A stretch of 64,000 nt of DNA from Streptomyces hydrogenans (GCF_014656075.1 NZ_BNBS01000006.1:62001-126000), one strand, 5' to 3'; positions 44,930 through 53,295 are shown, numbered from the stretch's first letter. Notes: a model not told the origin generated them from the letters alone. Made by a program: numbers and translations.

Positions 44930-45781
44930 GTGACCAGATGGAGAAGCCGCATCCTGCCGCCGTTGCTCGCCGCCGCCCTGCTGACCGGCGCCGTCCCCGC
45001 GTACGGGGACGACTCCGAACCCGCGCCCGACGTCCTCGTCCCCGGCATCGCCGGCGCCGGCCGCCCCGAGTACCCCATGGACACCCCCGACCAGGTCCTG
45101 CCGCCGGTCGCCCCCGACGGCGAGATCCCCGTCCCCGAGCCGGAGGAGGAGGTCGACGAACTCGTCGAGTACCTCCCGCGCAACGCCACCAAGGCCGCCT
45201 GCACCGCACAGACCGGGATGTACCAGCGGCGGGTCGAGCGGCTGCTGCGGCTGAAGGCCGACGGGAAGCAGTCGGCCGCCGACTGCCGGGCCATCCGCGC
45301 CTTCCAGACCCAGCAGAAGATCAAGCCGGCCAACGGCTACGCGGGACCCGTCACCTGGGCCCGCGCCGAACTCCTCGCCGCCCGCAAGAACCCCAACGCC
45401 GCCGGCGCGTGCCCGGTCCGCTCCCACCCGGTCGCCTGCGTCGACCTGAACCGCGAGCTGATGTGGGTGCAGAAGGGCCGGAAGATCACGTACGCCGTGG
45501 TCAACGTCCGCAGCGGCCGGGCCGGCTACCGCACCCGCACCGGCTGGCACTCCGTCTACTGGCGCCACAAGGACCACTGGTCGACCATCTACGACACGCC
45601 GATGCCGTTCTCGCAGTTCTTCGACGGCGGCCAGGCCTTCCACGGCGTCTACGGGGCCATCGCCACCCCCACCGGAAGCCGCGGCTGCGTGAACCTGAGC
45701 TACCGCAACGCCGAGAAGCTCTGGTCCGTCCTCCGCAAGGGTGACCGGGTCTACATCTGGGGCAAGCGGCCGGGGCGGTGA
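44930..45781 (+). CDS. L,D-transpeptidase with peptidoglycan-binding-like domain
   Basis: The 283-residue secreted enzyme has a signal peptide (RILPPLLAAALLTGAVPAYG). A peptidoglycan-binding-like region with CRAIRAFQTQQKI follows near residues 120-132. The YkuD domain has FHGVYG with H238 and SRGCVNL with catalytic C253. It should form 3-3 cross-links or attach proteins in peptidoglycan. GTG 44930 gives a complete signal peptide; no earlier start adds family sequence. It lies between nnrE and alr. Confidence 0.9.
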   Translation: MTRWRSRILPPLLAAALLTGAVPAYGDDSEPAPDVLVPGIAGAGRPEYPMDTPDQVLPPVAPDGEIPVPEPEEEVDELVEYLPRNATKAACTAQTGMYQRRVERLLRLKADGKQSAADCRAIRAFQTQQKIKPANGYAGPVTWARAELLAARKNPNAAGACPVRSHPVACVDLNRELMWVQKGRKITYAVVNVRSGRAGYRTRTGWHSVYWRHKDHWSTIYDTPMPFSQFFDGGQAFHGVYGAIATPTGSRGCVNLSYRNAEKLWSVLRKGDRVYIWGKRPGR

Positions 45782-45802
45782 CCACCTGAGAGACTGGGCG
45801 CG

Positions 45803-46954
45803 ATGACTGAGACACCGCCGCCGCCCAGCCGAGCCCGCGCCGAGATCGACCTCGGGGCGCTGCGCGCCAACGTCCGCGCGCTGCGCGCCCGCGTCGCCCC
45901 CCACGTCCGGGTCATGGCCGTGGTCAAGGCCGACGCGTACGGACACGGCGCCGTGCGCTGCGCCCGCGCCGCCCTCGACGCGGGCGCGAGCTGGCTCGGC
46001 ACGGCCACCCCCCAGGAGGCGCTGGCGCTGCGCGCCGCCGGGATCACCGACGTCCCCGTCCTGTGCTGGCTGTGGACCCCCGGCGACCCGTGGGACGCCG
46101 GCATCGAGGCCGGGCTCGACATGGCGGTGAGCGGACGCTGGGCCCTCGACGAGGTCACCGCCGCCGCCCGCGCGACCGGCCGCACGGCCCGGATCCAGCT
46201 CAAGGCCGACACCGGCCTCGGCCGCAACGGCTGCCAGCCCGCCGACTGGCCCGCGCTGGTCGCCGAGGCCCTGAAGGCCGAGAAGGACGGTCTGGTCAAG
46301 GTCACCGGCCTCTGGTCCCACTTCGCGTGTGCGGACGAACCCGGCCACCCCTCGATCGCCGCCCAGCTCGACGTCTTCCGCTCGATGGTGGAGTACGCGG
46401 AGAAGGCCGGCGTCGACCCCGAGGTCCGGCACATCGCCAACTCGCCGGCCACCCTCACCCTGCCCGAGGCCCACTTCGACCTCGTCCGCCCCGGCATCGC
46501 GATGTACGGCGTCTCGCCCGCCCCCGAGCTGGGCACCCCCGCCGAGCTGGGCCTGCGCCCGGTGATGTCGCTGAAGGCGGGCGTCGCCCTGGTCAAGGAG
46601 GTCCCGGCCGGCCACGGCGTCTCCTACGGCCACCACTACGTCACCGGCGCCGAGACCACCCTGGGCCTGATCCCGGTGGGCTACGCCGACGGGGTCCCCC
46701 GGCACGCCTCCGGCCGCGGCCCGGTCCTCGTCGACGGCAGGGTCCGCACGGTCGCCGGCCGGGTCGCCATGGACCAGTTCGTGGTCGACCTCGGCGGCGA
46801 CCGGCCGGAGCCCGGCACCGAGGCCGTCCTCTTCGGCTCCGGCGAGCACGGCGAGCCGACGGCCCAGGACTGGGCGGAGGCCGCCGACACCATCGCGTAC
46901 GAGATCGTCACCCGGATCGGCGCGCGCGTGCCGCGCGTGTACCTGGGGGAGTAG
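45803..46954 (+). CDS. alr: Alanine racemase
   Basis: The 383-residue PLP enzyme makes D-alanine for peptidoglycan. The PLP lysine is K42 in VVKADAYGHGAV and the second catalytic residue is Y275 in HGVSYGHHYV. Conserved ends VGYADGVPR and VAMDQFVVDLGG are present. GAGACT 7 nt before ATG 45803, with no Shine-Dalgarno, implies a leaderless start. Confidence 0.97.
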   Translation: MTETPPPPSRARAEIDLGALRANVRALRARVAPHVRVMAVVKADAYGHGAVRCARAALDAGASWLGTATPQEALALRAAGITDVPVLCWLWTPGDPWDAGIEAGLDMAVSGRWALDEVTAAARATGRTARIQLKADTGLGRNGCQPADWPALVAEALKAEKDGLVKVTGLWSHFACADEPGHPSIAAQLDVFRSMVEYAEKAGVDPEVRHIANSPATLTLPEAHFDLVRPGIAMYGVSPAPELGTPAELGLRPVMSLKAGVALVKEVPAGHGVSYGHHYVTGAETTLGLIPVGYADGVPRHASGRGPVLVDGRVRTVAGRVAMDQFVVDLGGDRPEPGTEAVLFGSGEHGEPTAQDWAEAADTIAYEIVTRIGARVPRVYLGE

Positions 46955-46960
46955 CCCGCC

Positions 46961-48136
46961 GTGGGGGAGACGACCGGGGGCGGCGGCTGGCGGCGCGCGG
47001 GCTTCGCCGGGGCCGCGATAGGCGTGCTGGCCGCCGGGGCGGCGGCCGGAGTCGCCGTCGAGCGGCTGACCGTCGGCCGCTCGGTACGCCAGAAGGCCCG
47101 CCTCGCCCTGGACGCCACCGGCCCCTACGGCACCCTGCGCGGCACCCCGGGCCGGGCGCTCGCCGACGACGGCACGGTCCTGGCCTACGAGACGGACGGG
47201 ACGGACGGCGCGGGCGGGACCGGCGCGGCGGACGGGGCCCGCGTGGTCGACGAGGCCGGGGAGGCGGGCGGAACCGGCGCGGCGGAGGGATCCGGGGAGG
47301 CTCCCGTCACCGTCGTCTTCTCGCACGGCTTCTGCCTGAGCCAGGACTCCTGGCACTACCAGCGCGAAGCCCTGCGCGGCCGGGTCAGGACCGTCTTCTG
47401 GGACCAGCGGGGGCACGGCCGCTCCGCCCGCGGCCCGGAGGAGCCCGTCACCATCGACCGGCTCGGCCGCGACCTGAAGGCCGTCATCGACGCCGCCGCG
47501 CCCGAGGGACCGCTCGTCCTCGTCGGGCACTCGATGGGCGGCATGACCGTCATGGCGCTGGCCGACCGGCACCCGGAGCTGATCCGGGACCGGGTCGTCG
47601 GGGTCGCCCTGATCGGCACCTCCGCGGGCCGCCTGGAGGAGGTCTCGTACGGGCTGCCGCTCGCCGGCGTCAACGCCGTCCGCCGGGTCCTGCCCGGGGT
47701 GCTGCGGGCCCTCGGCTCCCAGGCGGAGCTGGTCGAGAAGGGGCGCCGGGCCACCGCCGACCTCTTCGCCGGGCTGGTGAAGAAGTACTCGTTCGCCTCG
47801 AAGGACGTGGACCCGGCCGTCGTCCGCTTCGCCGAGCGGATGATCGAGTCCGTCCCGGTCGACGTGGTCGCCGCGTTCTACCCGGCCTTCGGCGCGCACG
47901 ACAAGCTCGCCGCCCTCGCCGCCTTCCGGGACCTGCCGGCGCTCGCCCTCGCCGGCGACCAGGACCTCGTCACCCCCGCCTCCCACACCGAGGCCATCGC
48001 CGAGGCCCTGCCCGGCTCCCGCCTCGTCGTCGTCCCCGACGCGGGCCACCTGGTGATGCTGGAGCGGCCCGGGGCCGTCACGGACGCGCTCACCGCCCTG
48101 CTGGCCAGGGCCGGGGAGGGGCCGGACAACGGATAG
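46961..48136 (+). CDS. Alpha/beta hydrolase
   Basis: The 391-residue protein has an N-terminal hydrophobic segment (AGAAIGVLAAGAAAGVAVE) that may anchor it in the membrane. It then shows the alpha/beta hydrolase fold with FSHGFCLSQDSW (oxyanion region), VFWDQRGHGRS, nucleophile elbow VGHSMGGM, an acidic LAGDQDLVTP and the catalytic His in VVPDAGHLVML. A Gly/Ala/Asp-rich insert of ~35 residues (about 80-115) interrupts the early fold. It begins 6 bp after alr and is probably cotranscribed. The substrate is unknown. Confidence 0.85.
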   Translation: MGETTGGGGWRRAGFAGAAIGVLAAGAAAGVAVERLTVGRSVRQKARLALDATGPYGTLRGTPGRALADDGTVLAYETDGTDGAGGTGAADGARVVDEAGEAGGTGAAEGSGEAPVTVVFSHGFCLSQDSWHYQREALRGRVRTVFWDQRGHGRSARGPEEPVTIDRLGRDLKAVIDAAAPEGPLVLVGHSMGGMTVMALADRHPELIRDRVVGVALIGTSAGRLEEVSYGLPLAGVNAVRRVLPGVLRALGSQAELVEKGRRATADLFAGLVKKYSFASKDVDPAVVRFAERMIESVPVDVVAAFYPAFGAHDKLAALAAFRDLPALALAGDQDLVTPASHTEAIAEALPGSRLVVVPDAGHLVMLERPGAVTDALTALLARAGEGPDNG

Positions 48137-48146
48137 GTTGGCGGGT

Positions 48147-48647
48147 ATGGAAGCAGCGCACCCGCCCGTCTCCGGCGCCACCCTCTCCGTCGACTCCCCC
48201 GAGCAGATGGGGGAGCTGGGCCGCCGGCTCGCGAAGATCCTCCGCCCCGGCGACCTCGTCATGCTCACCGGCGAGCTGGGCGCCGGGAAGACCACGCTGA
48301 CCCGCGGCCTCGGCGAGGGCCTGGGCGTGCGCGGCGCGGTCACCTCGCCGACCTTCGTCATCGCCCGCGTCCACCCCTCGCTCACCGGCGGACCGGCCCT
48401 GGTCCACGTGGACGCCTACCGGCTGGGCGGCGGGCTCGACGAGATGGAGGACCTGGACCTCGACGTCTCGCTGCCCGAGTCCGTGGTGGTCGTGGAGTGG
48501 GGCGACGGCAAGGTCGAGGAGCTGACCGACGACCGGCTGCACGTGCTGATCCACCGCGTCACCGGCGACACCGACGACGACCGGCGCACGGTCGTGCTGC
48601 GCGGCGTCGGCGGCCGCTGGGCGGAGGAGGACCTCGCGCTGCTGTGA
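48147..48647 (+). CDS. tsaE: tRNA t6A biosynthesis ATPase TsaE
   Basis: The 166-residue ATPase supports TsaBD in N6-threonylcarbamoyladenosine synthesis. The P-loop is TGELGAGKTTLTRGLGEGL near residues 48-66, with SPTFVIAR and VHVDAYRLGG following and the Walker-B-like VVVVEWGDG. ATG 48147 follows TAGGTT by 7 nt, suggesting a leaderless start. An in-frame TTG at 48138 is less likely. The other t6A genes follow within 1.2 kb. Confidence 0.93.
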   Translation: MEAAHPPVSGATLSVDSPEQMGELGRRLAKILRPGDLVMLTGELGAGKTTLTRGLGEGLGVRGAVTSPTFVIARVHPSLTGGPALVHVDAYRLGGGLDEMEDLDLDVSLPESVVVVEWGDGKVEELTDDRLHVLIHRVTGDTDDDRRTVVLRGVGGRWAEEDLALL

Positions 48648-48660
48648 ACGTACGTAGGTT

Positions 48661-48675
48661 CCGACAGCATGTCGG
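48661..48675. repeat. Perfect palindrome CCGACA-gca-TGTCGG after tsaE
   Basis: Six-base arms surround a 3-nt centre, 13 bp after the tsaE stop and about 8 bp before the next candidate -35 box. It could be a weak terminator or an operator. Confidence 0.5.
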
Positions 48676-48682
48676 GAAAATG

Positions 48683-48712
48683 TTGCGCCGCCGCTCCGCT
48701 CCGTGGTGACAT
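48683..48712 (+). promoter_or_regulatory. Candidate promoter of the small iron-box gene
   Basis: TTGCGC (48683-48688), 18 bp, TGACAT (48707-48712). The start of transcription would fall near 48719, just upstream of the iron box. Confidence 0.45.
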
Positions 48713-48727
48713 GGAGGCACGAGCTGG

Positions 48728-48746
48728 TTAGGTGAACCTAACCTAC
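48728..48746. promoter_or_regulatory. Iron box (DmdR/IdeR operator) before a small gene
   Basis: TTAGGTGAACCTAACCTAC matches the 19-bp iron-box consensus at about 15 positions, including both conserved half-sites. It lies 11 bp before the start of a 56-residue ORF, so iron-loaded repressor would block its transcription. Confidence 0.75.
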
Positions 48747-48757
48747 GGGAGGCATGC

Positions 48758-48928
48758 ATGGCGACGCAGATGCCGGAGCGCGACGACCGCACCGCCGAGG
48801 AGCGCGTCTCGATGAGCGAGCTGCTGGCCTCCTGCGCCGCGGCCACCGCCGTCTCGACCCCGCCGAGACGCGACCTCCCGCCCACCCCGGAGACCGAGGC
48901 GACGGAACTGCGGGACGAGGCGGCCTGA
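48758..48928 (+). CDS. Small 56-residue protein under an iron box, unknown function
   Basis: The ORF reads MATQMPERDDRTAEERVSMS at its start and ends ATELRDEAA. It is acidic, soluble, without signal peptide or membrane segment, and has a single cysteine (LLASCAAAT). The ATG at 48758 follows ACGGGAGG at 48746-48753. Another ATG at 48754 opens a different frame without a plausible product. It lies between tsaE and the degenerate repeat array. I do not recognise the family; the iron box suggests a role when iron is scarce. It is too short for routine ORF cut-offs. Confidence 0.65.
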   Translation: MATQMPERDDRTAEERVSMSELLASCAAATAVSTPPRRDLPPTPETEATELRDEAA

Positions 48929-48942
48929 CCGGCCCGCGGCCC

Positions 48943-49176
48943 GCGTCACCCCTTCGGGAGGAGATCGCGCGCCCCCGCGCAGGGGTGCGTGACCTCTCTG
49001 GGCCGCGTGACCTCTCCAGGGGTGCGTCACCCGTCCGGGAACCGGGATCGCGTTACGTCGCCGGGAAACCGCGTCCCCCGTACGCGGGGCCGCACGGCTC
49101 CTCCGGGATCCGCGTCACCCCACCGGGCGCCGCGTGACTCCCCCGGGTGGTGCCTGACGCCTCCGGGGGCGTCAGG
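48943..49176. repeat. Degenerate ~20-bp tandem repeat array
   Basis: Units resembling GCGTSACNCCNCCGGGNN start at about 48943, 48987, 49005, 49024, 49050, 49071, 49112, 49132, 49152 and 49169; weaker units fit near 48967 and 49092. Spacing is about 20 bp. The array fills the 243-bp gap between the small gene and the convergent L,D-transpeptidase-like gene and touches the latter's stop codon. It may be a decayed satellite or a multi-hairpin terminator. Confidence 0.55.
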
Positions 49177-49738
49177 AGACGACGACGACCTTCGCGCCGA
49201 TCGACGCGAAGGTCCACATCGCGTCACCGTCCGCCCGCTTCATCCGGATGCCGCCGGTCTTCTTCGCCGGGTCCGCCGCCGGCATCGAGCCGTCCAGCGC
49301 CGCGCTGAAGCCGACCGTCACGTCCTCCACCGTCGCGAAGCGGACCACGTGCTCGATCTGCACGCCGTCGGAGCCGCGCACCGAACCGGACCGGGAGGTC
49401 ACCGCGTACGCCCCCGGCTCCGGGCTCACCGAGCTCGGAGCGACCGTGAAGGTGCGGAGCGCCTTGTTCTTCCCGTCGACCAGCCACACCCGGCGGTCCT
49501 TCAGCGCGTACACCACGCGCTCGCCCGTGCCCGAGGACGCCGGCACCGCCAGCGGGTTCTTCGCCGGCTTCTTGGTCCCGGCCGACGCCGAGGCCGAGGG
49601 AGCGACCGTGCCCGGTGTCCGCGGCTGGTCCGCGAGGTCCGCCGGCACGCTCGCCGACGCCTGGTAGGCGAGGAAGGCGACCACGGCGACGGCCGCCGCG
49701 GTGAGCCCGGCCACGAATCCCGAGCTGCTCCTTGCCAC
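49172..49738 (-). CDS. Membrane-anchored L,D-transpeptidase-like protein lacking catalytic cysteine
   Basis: The 188-residue protein has one N-terminal transmembrane helix (GFVAGLTAAAVAVVAFLAYQ) and a Ser/Ala/Pro linker. A C-terminal domain follows that aligns by eye to YkuD (VVYALKDRRVWLVDG, VSPEPGAYAVTSR, GGIRMKRADGDAMW, IGAKVVVVS). At the position of the catalytic SHGC-IR motif it has KTGGIR, with G163 in place of cysteine, and no HG motif. It should not be a transpeptidase; a structural or regulatory wall role is possible. GTG 49738 was chosen with GAGG/GGAG upstream; GTG 49747 is the alternative. It is divergent from tsaB. Confidence 0.75.
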   Translation of the reverse strand: MARSSSGFVAGLTAAAVAVVAFLAYQASASVPADLADQPRTPGTVAPSASASAGTKKPAKNPLAVPASSGTGERVVYALKDRRVWLVDGKNKALRTFTVAPSSVSPEPGAYAVTSRSGSVRGSDGVQIEHVVRFATVEDVTVGFSAALDGSMPAADPAKKTGGIRMKRADGDAMWTFASIGAKVVVVS

Positions 49739-49847
49739 CGTCTCCACCTCTTCGTACGTACGTGCCGAGCCTGACGCGCTGTCCGGCCTGACGGTAGCAG
49801 CAGGGTCCCCGAACGGCCGCGCGCCGCATCGCCCGCTCGTGGCGCCG

Positions 49848-49853
49848 TAGGCT
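49848..49853 (+). promoter_or_regulatory. tsaB -10 box (leaderless start)
   Basis: TAGGCT ends 6 nt before the GTG of tsaB. No Shine-Dalgarno is present. Confidence 0.55.
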
Positions 49854-49859
49854 GTTCGC

Positions 49860-50519
49860 GTGCTGTTGCTCGCCATGGATACCGCCACCCCCGCCGTCAC
49901 CGTCGCCCTCCACGACGGCACGGCCGTCGTCGCCGAGTCGACCCGCGTCGACGCCCGCCGCCACGGGGAGCTGCTGCTCCCCGCCGTCGACCGGGTCCTC
50001 AAGGAGGCCGGGACCGCGCTCGACGCGGTGACCGGCATCGTGGTCGGGGTCGGCCCCGGCCCCTACACCGGCCTGCGGGTCGGACTCGTCACGGCCGCCG
50101 CCTTCTCCTCCGCCCTCGGCGGGGTGCCGGTGCACGGCCTGTGCACCCTCGACGGCCTCGCCTACGCCTCCGGCATCGAGGGCCCCTTCGCGGTGGCGAC
50201 CGACGCCCGCCGCAAGGAGGTCTACTGGGCGCGCTACGACGACGCCCGCACCCGGGTCACCGACGCCGCCGTCGACCGGCCCGCCGAGATCGCCGAGCGG
50301 CTCGCCGGGCTGCCGGTCGTCGGCGCGGGCGCCCTGCTCTACCCGGACGCCTTCCCCGACGCCCGGGGCCCCGAGCACCAGTCGGCCGGCGCCCTCGCCG
50401 CCCTGGCGGCGGAGCGGCTGGCGGCGGGCGGCGGAGGCTTCCTCGACCCGCTGCCGATGTACCTGCGGCGGCCCGACGCGCAGGTGCCGAAGAACTACAA
50501 GGTGGTCACCCCCAAGTGA
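49860..50519 (+). CDS. tsaB: tRNA t6A biosynthesis protein TsaB
   Basis: The 219-residue protein is the inactive ASKHA-fold partner of TsaD. It begins [19 protein letters not shown] and contains [20 protein letters not shown] near residues 64-83. The start is GTG 49860. Its stop overlaps the rimI GTG by 4 bp, and tsaD follows rimI, giving a tight operon tsaB-rimI-tsaD. Confidence 0.94.
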   Translation: MLLLAMDTATPAVTVALHDGTAVVAESTRVDARRHGELLLPAVDRVLKEAGTALDAVTGIVVGVGPGPYTGLRVGLVTAAAFSSALGGVPVHGLCTLDGLAYASGIEGPFAVATDARRKEVYWARYDDARTRVTDAAVDRPAEIAERLAGLPVVGAGALLYPDAFPDARGPEHQSAGALAALAAERLAAGGGGFLDPLPMYLRRPDAQVPKNYKVVTPK

Positions 50520-51019
50520 GCGGGGACGCGGTGGCCGACGGCACCGTCCTGCGCGAGATGCGCTGGTGGGACCTGCCGGAGGTGCTCGCCCTGGAGGCGG
50601 AGCTGTTCCCCGAGGACGCCTGGTCGGAGGGGATGTTCTGGTCCGAGCTGGCGCACGCGCGCGGGCCCCGGGCCACCCGGCGGTACGTCGTCGCCGAGGC
50701 CCCCTCCGGGGAGCTGGCGGGCTACGCGGGCCTCGCGGCGGCCGGCGGGCTCGGGGACGTCCAGACCATCGCCGTGGCCCGCGCGCAGTGGGGCACCGGG
50801 CTCGGCGCCCGGCTGCTCACCGACCTCCTCCAGCACGCCACGGCCTTCGAGTGCGACGAGGTCCTGCTCGAAGTGCGCGTGGACAACACCCGGGCGCAGA
50901 AGCTGTACGAGCGCTTCGGCTTCGAGCCCATCGGCTTCCGCCGCGGCTACTACCAGCCGGGCAACGTCGACGCGCTCGTGATGCGACTGACTGTTCAAGG
51001 AACTGGGACCGATATCTGA
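50516..51019 (+). CDS. rimI: Ribosomal-protein alanine N-acetyltransferase RimI
   Basis: The 167-residue GNAT enzyme acetylates the N-terminal alanine of S18 in the best-studied homologues. Features are [20 protein letters not shown], the acetyl-CoA loop [15 protein letters not shown] near residues 89-103, and [23 protein letters not shown] 50516 overlaps the tsaB stop; a later GTG five codons in is possible. It overlaps tsaD by one base. Confidence 0.92.
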   Translation: MSGDAVADGTVLREMRWWDLPEVLALEAELFPEDAWSEGMFWSELAHARGPRATRRYVVAEAPSGELAGYAGLAAAGGLGDVQTIAVARAQWGTGLGARLLTDLLQHATAFECDEVLLEVRVDNTRAQKLYERFGFEPIGFRRGYYQPGNVDALVMRLTVQGTGTDI

Positions 51020-52134
51020 TGGCTGCTGACGAACCCCTCGTGCTCGGCATCGAGACCTCCTGCGACGAGACCGGCGTCGGCATCGTCCACGGCACCACCC
51101 TCCTCGCCGACGCCGTGGCCTCCAGCGTCGACACCCACGCCCGCTTCGGCGGCGTGGTGCCCGAGATCGCCTCCCGGGCGCACCTGGAGGCGATGGTCCC
51201 GACGATCGAGCGGGCCCTGAAGACCGCGGGCGTCTCGGCGAAGGACCTCGACGGCATCGCAGTCACCGCGGGCCCCGGCCTCGCGGGCGCCCTGCTCGTC
51301 GGCGTCTCCGCCGCCAAGGCGTACGCCTACGCGTTGGGCAAGCCGCTCTACGGCGTCAACCACCTGGCCTCGCACATCTGCGTCGACCAGCTGGAGCACG
51401 GCCGGCTGCCCGAGCCGACGATGGCGCTGCTGGTCTCCGGCGGGCACTCCTCGCTGCTGCTCTCCGCGGACATCACCTCCGACGTGCGGCCGCTGGGCGC
51501 CACCATCGACGACGCCGCGGGCGAGGCCTTCGACAAGATCGCCCGCGTCCTCGACCTGGGTTTCCCCGGCGGCCCGGTCATCGACCGGCTGGCCAAGGAG
51601 GGCGACCCGGCCGCGATCGCCTTCCCGCGCGGCCTGAGCGGCGCCAAGGACCCGGCGTACGACTTCTCGTTCTCCGGGCTCAAGACCGCCGTGGCCCGCT
51701 GGATCGAGGCCAAGCGGGCGGCCGGCGAGGAGGTGCCGGTCCGGGACGTGGCCGCCTCCTTCCAGGAGGCCGTCGTCGACGTCCTCACCCGCAAGGCCGT
51801 CCGGGCCTGCAAGGACGAGGGCGTCGACCACCTGATGATCGGCGGCGGCGTCGCCGCCAACTCGCGGCTGCGGGCGCTCGCCCAGGAGCGCTGCGAGCGG
51901 GCCGGCATCCGGCTCCGGGTGCCCCGGCCGGGCCTGTGCACCGACAACGGCGCCATGGTCGCCGCGCTCGGTTCCGAGATGGTCGCCCGCAACCGCGCCG
52001 CCTCGGACCTGGAGCTGTCGGCGGACTCCTCGCTGCCGGTGACCGACCCGCACGTGCCGGGCGCCCACGCGCACGCGCACGACCACGACCACGACCACGT
52101 GCACGAGATCAGCAAGGAGAACCTGTACTCGTGA
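51019..52134 (+). CDS. tsaD: tRNA t6A transferase subunit TsaD with His-rich tail
   Basis: The 371-residue enzyme transfers threonylcarbamoyl to A37 of tRNA. It has [15 protein letters not shown] at the start, metal ligands H115 and H119 in [17 protein letters not shown] near residue 140, and [11 protein letters not shown]. The C-terminus carries eight histidines alternating with Ala/Asp ([15 protein letters not shown]), beyond the usual family end, then ISKENLYS. The ATG overlaps the rimI stop and the stop overlaps the next GTG. Confidence 0.95.
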   Translation: MAADEPLVLGIETSCDETGVGIVHGTTLLADAVASSVDTHARFGGVVPEIASRAHLEAMVPTIERALKTAGVSAKDLDGIAVTAGPGLAGALLVGVSAAKAYAYALGKPLYGVNHLASHICVDQLEHGRLPEPTMALLVSGGHSSLLLSADITSDVRPLGATIDDAAGEAFDKIARVLDLGFPGGPVIDRLAKEGDPAAIAFPRGLSGAKDPAYDFSFSGLKTAVARWIEAKRAAGEEVPVRDVAASFQEAVVDVLTRKAVRACKDEGVDHLMIGGGVAANSRLRALAQERCERAGIRLRVPRPGLCTDNGAMVAALGSEMVARNRAASDLELSADSSLPVTDPHVPGAHAHAHDHDHDHVHEISKENLYS

Positions 52135-52391
52135 GGGTCACGCTCATGTGGGAGGCCCGGGCGGTGCAGGGCCGGGGCCCCGAACTCCTGGAGTGGGCCC
52201 GGGCCGGGGCGCGGGTGCTGGCCCGCGAGCCGGTCCGCCGGGAGGTCTTCCGGGCGCCCCAGGACCGGGTCCTCGTCCTCACCTGGTGGGACGCGGACGC
52301 GCTCGACGCCGAGCTGCCCGAGCTGCCGGAGCCGGACGCCGCGCTGATCACCCGTCCGGTTCACCGCTGGCGCTTCGAATCGGTCGAATAG
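52131..52391 (+). CDS. Small conserved protein downstream of tsaD, unknown function
   Basis: The 86-residue protein reads [20 protein letters not shown] and ends [13 protein letters not shown]. The pattern of a short beta-alpha-beta protein with [12 protein letters not shown] suggests a ferredoxin-like or antibiotic-monooxygenase-like dimeric barrel, but this is only a fold guess. GTG 52131 overlaps the tsaD stop (GTGA), so it is in the tsaB-rimI-tsaD operon. Confidence 0.75.
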   Translation: MRVTLMWEARAVQGRGPELLEWARAGARVLAREPVRREVFRAPQDRVLVLTWWDADALDAELPELPEPDAALITRPVHRWRFESVE

Positions 52392-52404
52392 ATGAACCGT
52401 TCGA

Positions 52405-52426
52405 CGGTCGAGCAACCTTTCGACCG
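52405..52426. repeat. Inverted repeat upstream of NodB lipoprotein 1
   Basis: CGGTCGA and TCGACCG flank an 8-nt centre, 14 bp after one gene and 21 bp before the next start. It could be an operator or a small hairpin. Confidence 0.45.
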
Positions 52427-52446
52427 GATCGGGCATCCCACAGCCC

Positions 52447-53295
52447 GTGAAGAAGCAGATCTCGATGTGGGCGGCGCTGACCGCGGTGACGCTCCTGATG
52501 ACGGGCTGCACGGCCGAGACCCCGCCCCCGGCCCAGGTGCCGCCCCCGGCGGCCCCGGCCGCCACGAAGAAGGCCCAGGCCCAGGAGCCCGCCCCGGCCC
52601 CGCCGGCGGCCCGGGCCGCCGCCTACCGCAAGTGGGGGATCGAGCCGCTGGCCGCGCCGCCCGCCCCGCCCGCCGTCAAGCCGGTGAAGCGGGCGCCCGG
52701 CGGACCGGTCCCGGTGATCAGCGACATCCCGACCGACGACAAGGTCGTCTTCCTCACCATCGACGACGGGGCCGAGAAGGACCCGGAGTTCGTGCGGATG
52801 ATGGACGAGCTGGGCGTCCCCTTCACCATGTTCCTCACCGACTCGGTGATCAGCGGGAACTACGGCTACTTCGACCCGCTCGTCGCCCAGGGCCACGGCG
52901 TCGCCAACCACACCCTCACCCACCCGAACCTGCGCACCCTCTCCCAGGAGGCCCAGCGCCGCGAGATCTGCGGCCAGCAGGAGAAGCTGCGGAAACGATA
53001 CGGCTCCGCCCCGCGCCTCTTCCGGCCCCCCTTCGGCAACTGGAACGAGGCCACCCGCGCCGCCGCCGGCACCTGCGGCGTCGACGCGATCGTCCTCTGG
53101 CGCGAGTCCATGCAGATCAAGAACATGCAGTACCAGCGCGGCGACCGGAAGCTCCACCCCGGCGACATCGTCCTCGCCCACTTCCGCGGCCCCGGCGAGC
53201 TCAAGGGCCGCACGATGACCGAGATGACCGCCACGATGCTGCGCAGGATCCGGGAGCAGGGCTTCACGGTGGCCCGCCTGGAGGACTACGTCTAG
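52447..53295 (+). CDS. NodB-type polysaccharide deacetylase lipoprotein 1
   Basis: The 282-residue protein has a lipoprotein signal (MWAALTAVTLLMTGC, lipidated Cys near residue 19) and a Pro/Ala-rich linker. The NodB domain has TIDDGAEKD (catalytic base and metal Asp), HTLTH (two metal His), RPPFGNWNE, and KLHPGDIVLAHF with the late His. It should remove acetyl groups from a wall polymer outside the cell. GTG 52447 gives the full signal. A paralogue lies at 56955. Confidence 0.88.
   Translation: MKKQISMWAALTAVTLLMTGCTAETPPPAQVPPPAAPAATKKAQAQEPAPAPPAARAAAYRKWGIEPLAAPPAPPAVKPVKRAPGGPVPVISDIPTDDKVVFLTIDDGAEKDPEFVRMMDELGVPFTMFLTDSVISGNYGYFDPLVAQGHGVANHTLTHPNLRTLSQEAQRREICGQQEKLRKRYGSAPRLFRPPFGNWNEATRAAAGTCGVDAIVLWRESMQIKNMQYQRGDRKLHPGDIVLAHFRGPGELKGRTMTEMTATMLRRIREQGFTVARLEDYV

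Noticed and set aside
44888..48385. Minus-strand open frame of 1165 codons
   Set aside because: It is antisense to the L,D-transpeptidase, alr, the hydrolase and tsaE, all of which have clear motifs and proper starts.
48754..49137. Alternative plus-strand ORF of 127 codons starting 4 bases before the small iron-box gene
   Set aside because: It runs through the degenerate repeat array with Arg/Pro/Gly-rich low-complexity sequence; the 56-residue frame has the better-spaced ribosome-binding site and normal composition.
48943..49176. CRISPR array
   Set aside because: The ~20-bp units are degenerate with no unique spacers, and no cas genes are present.
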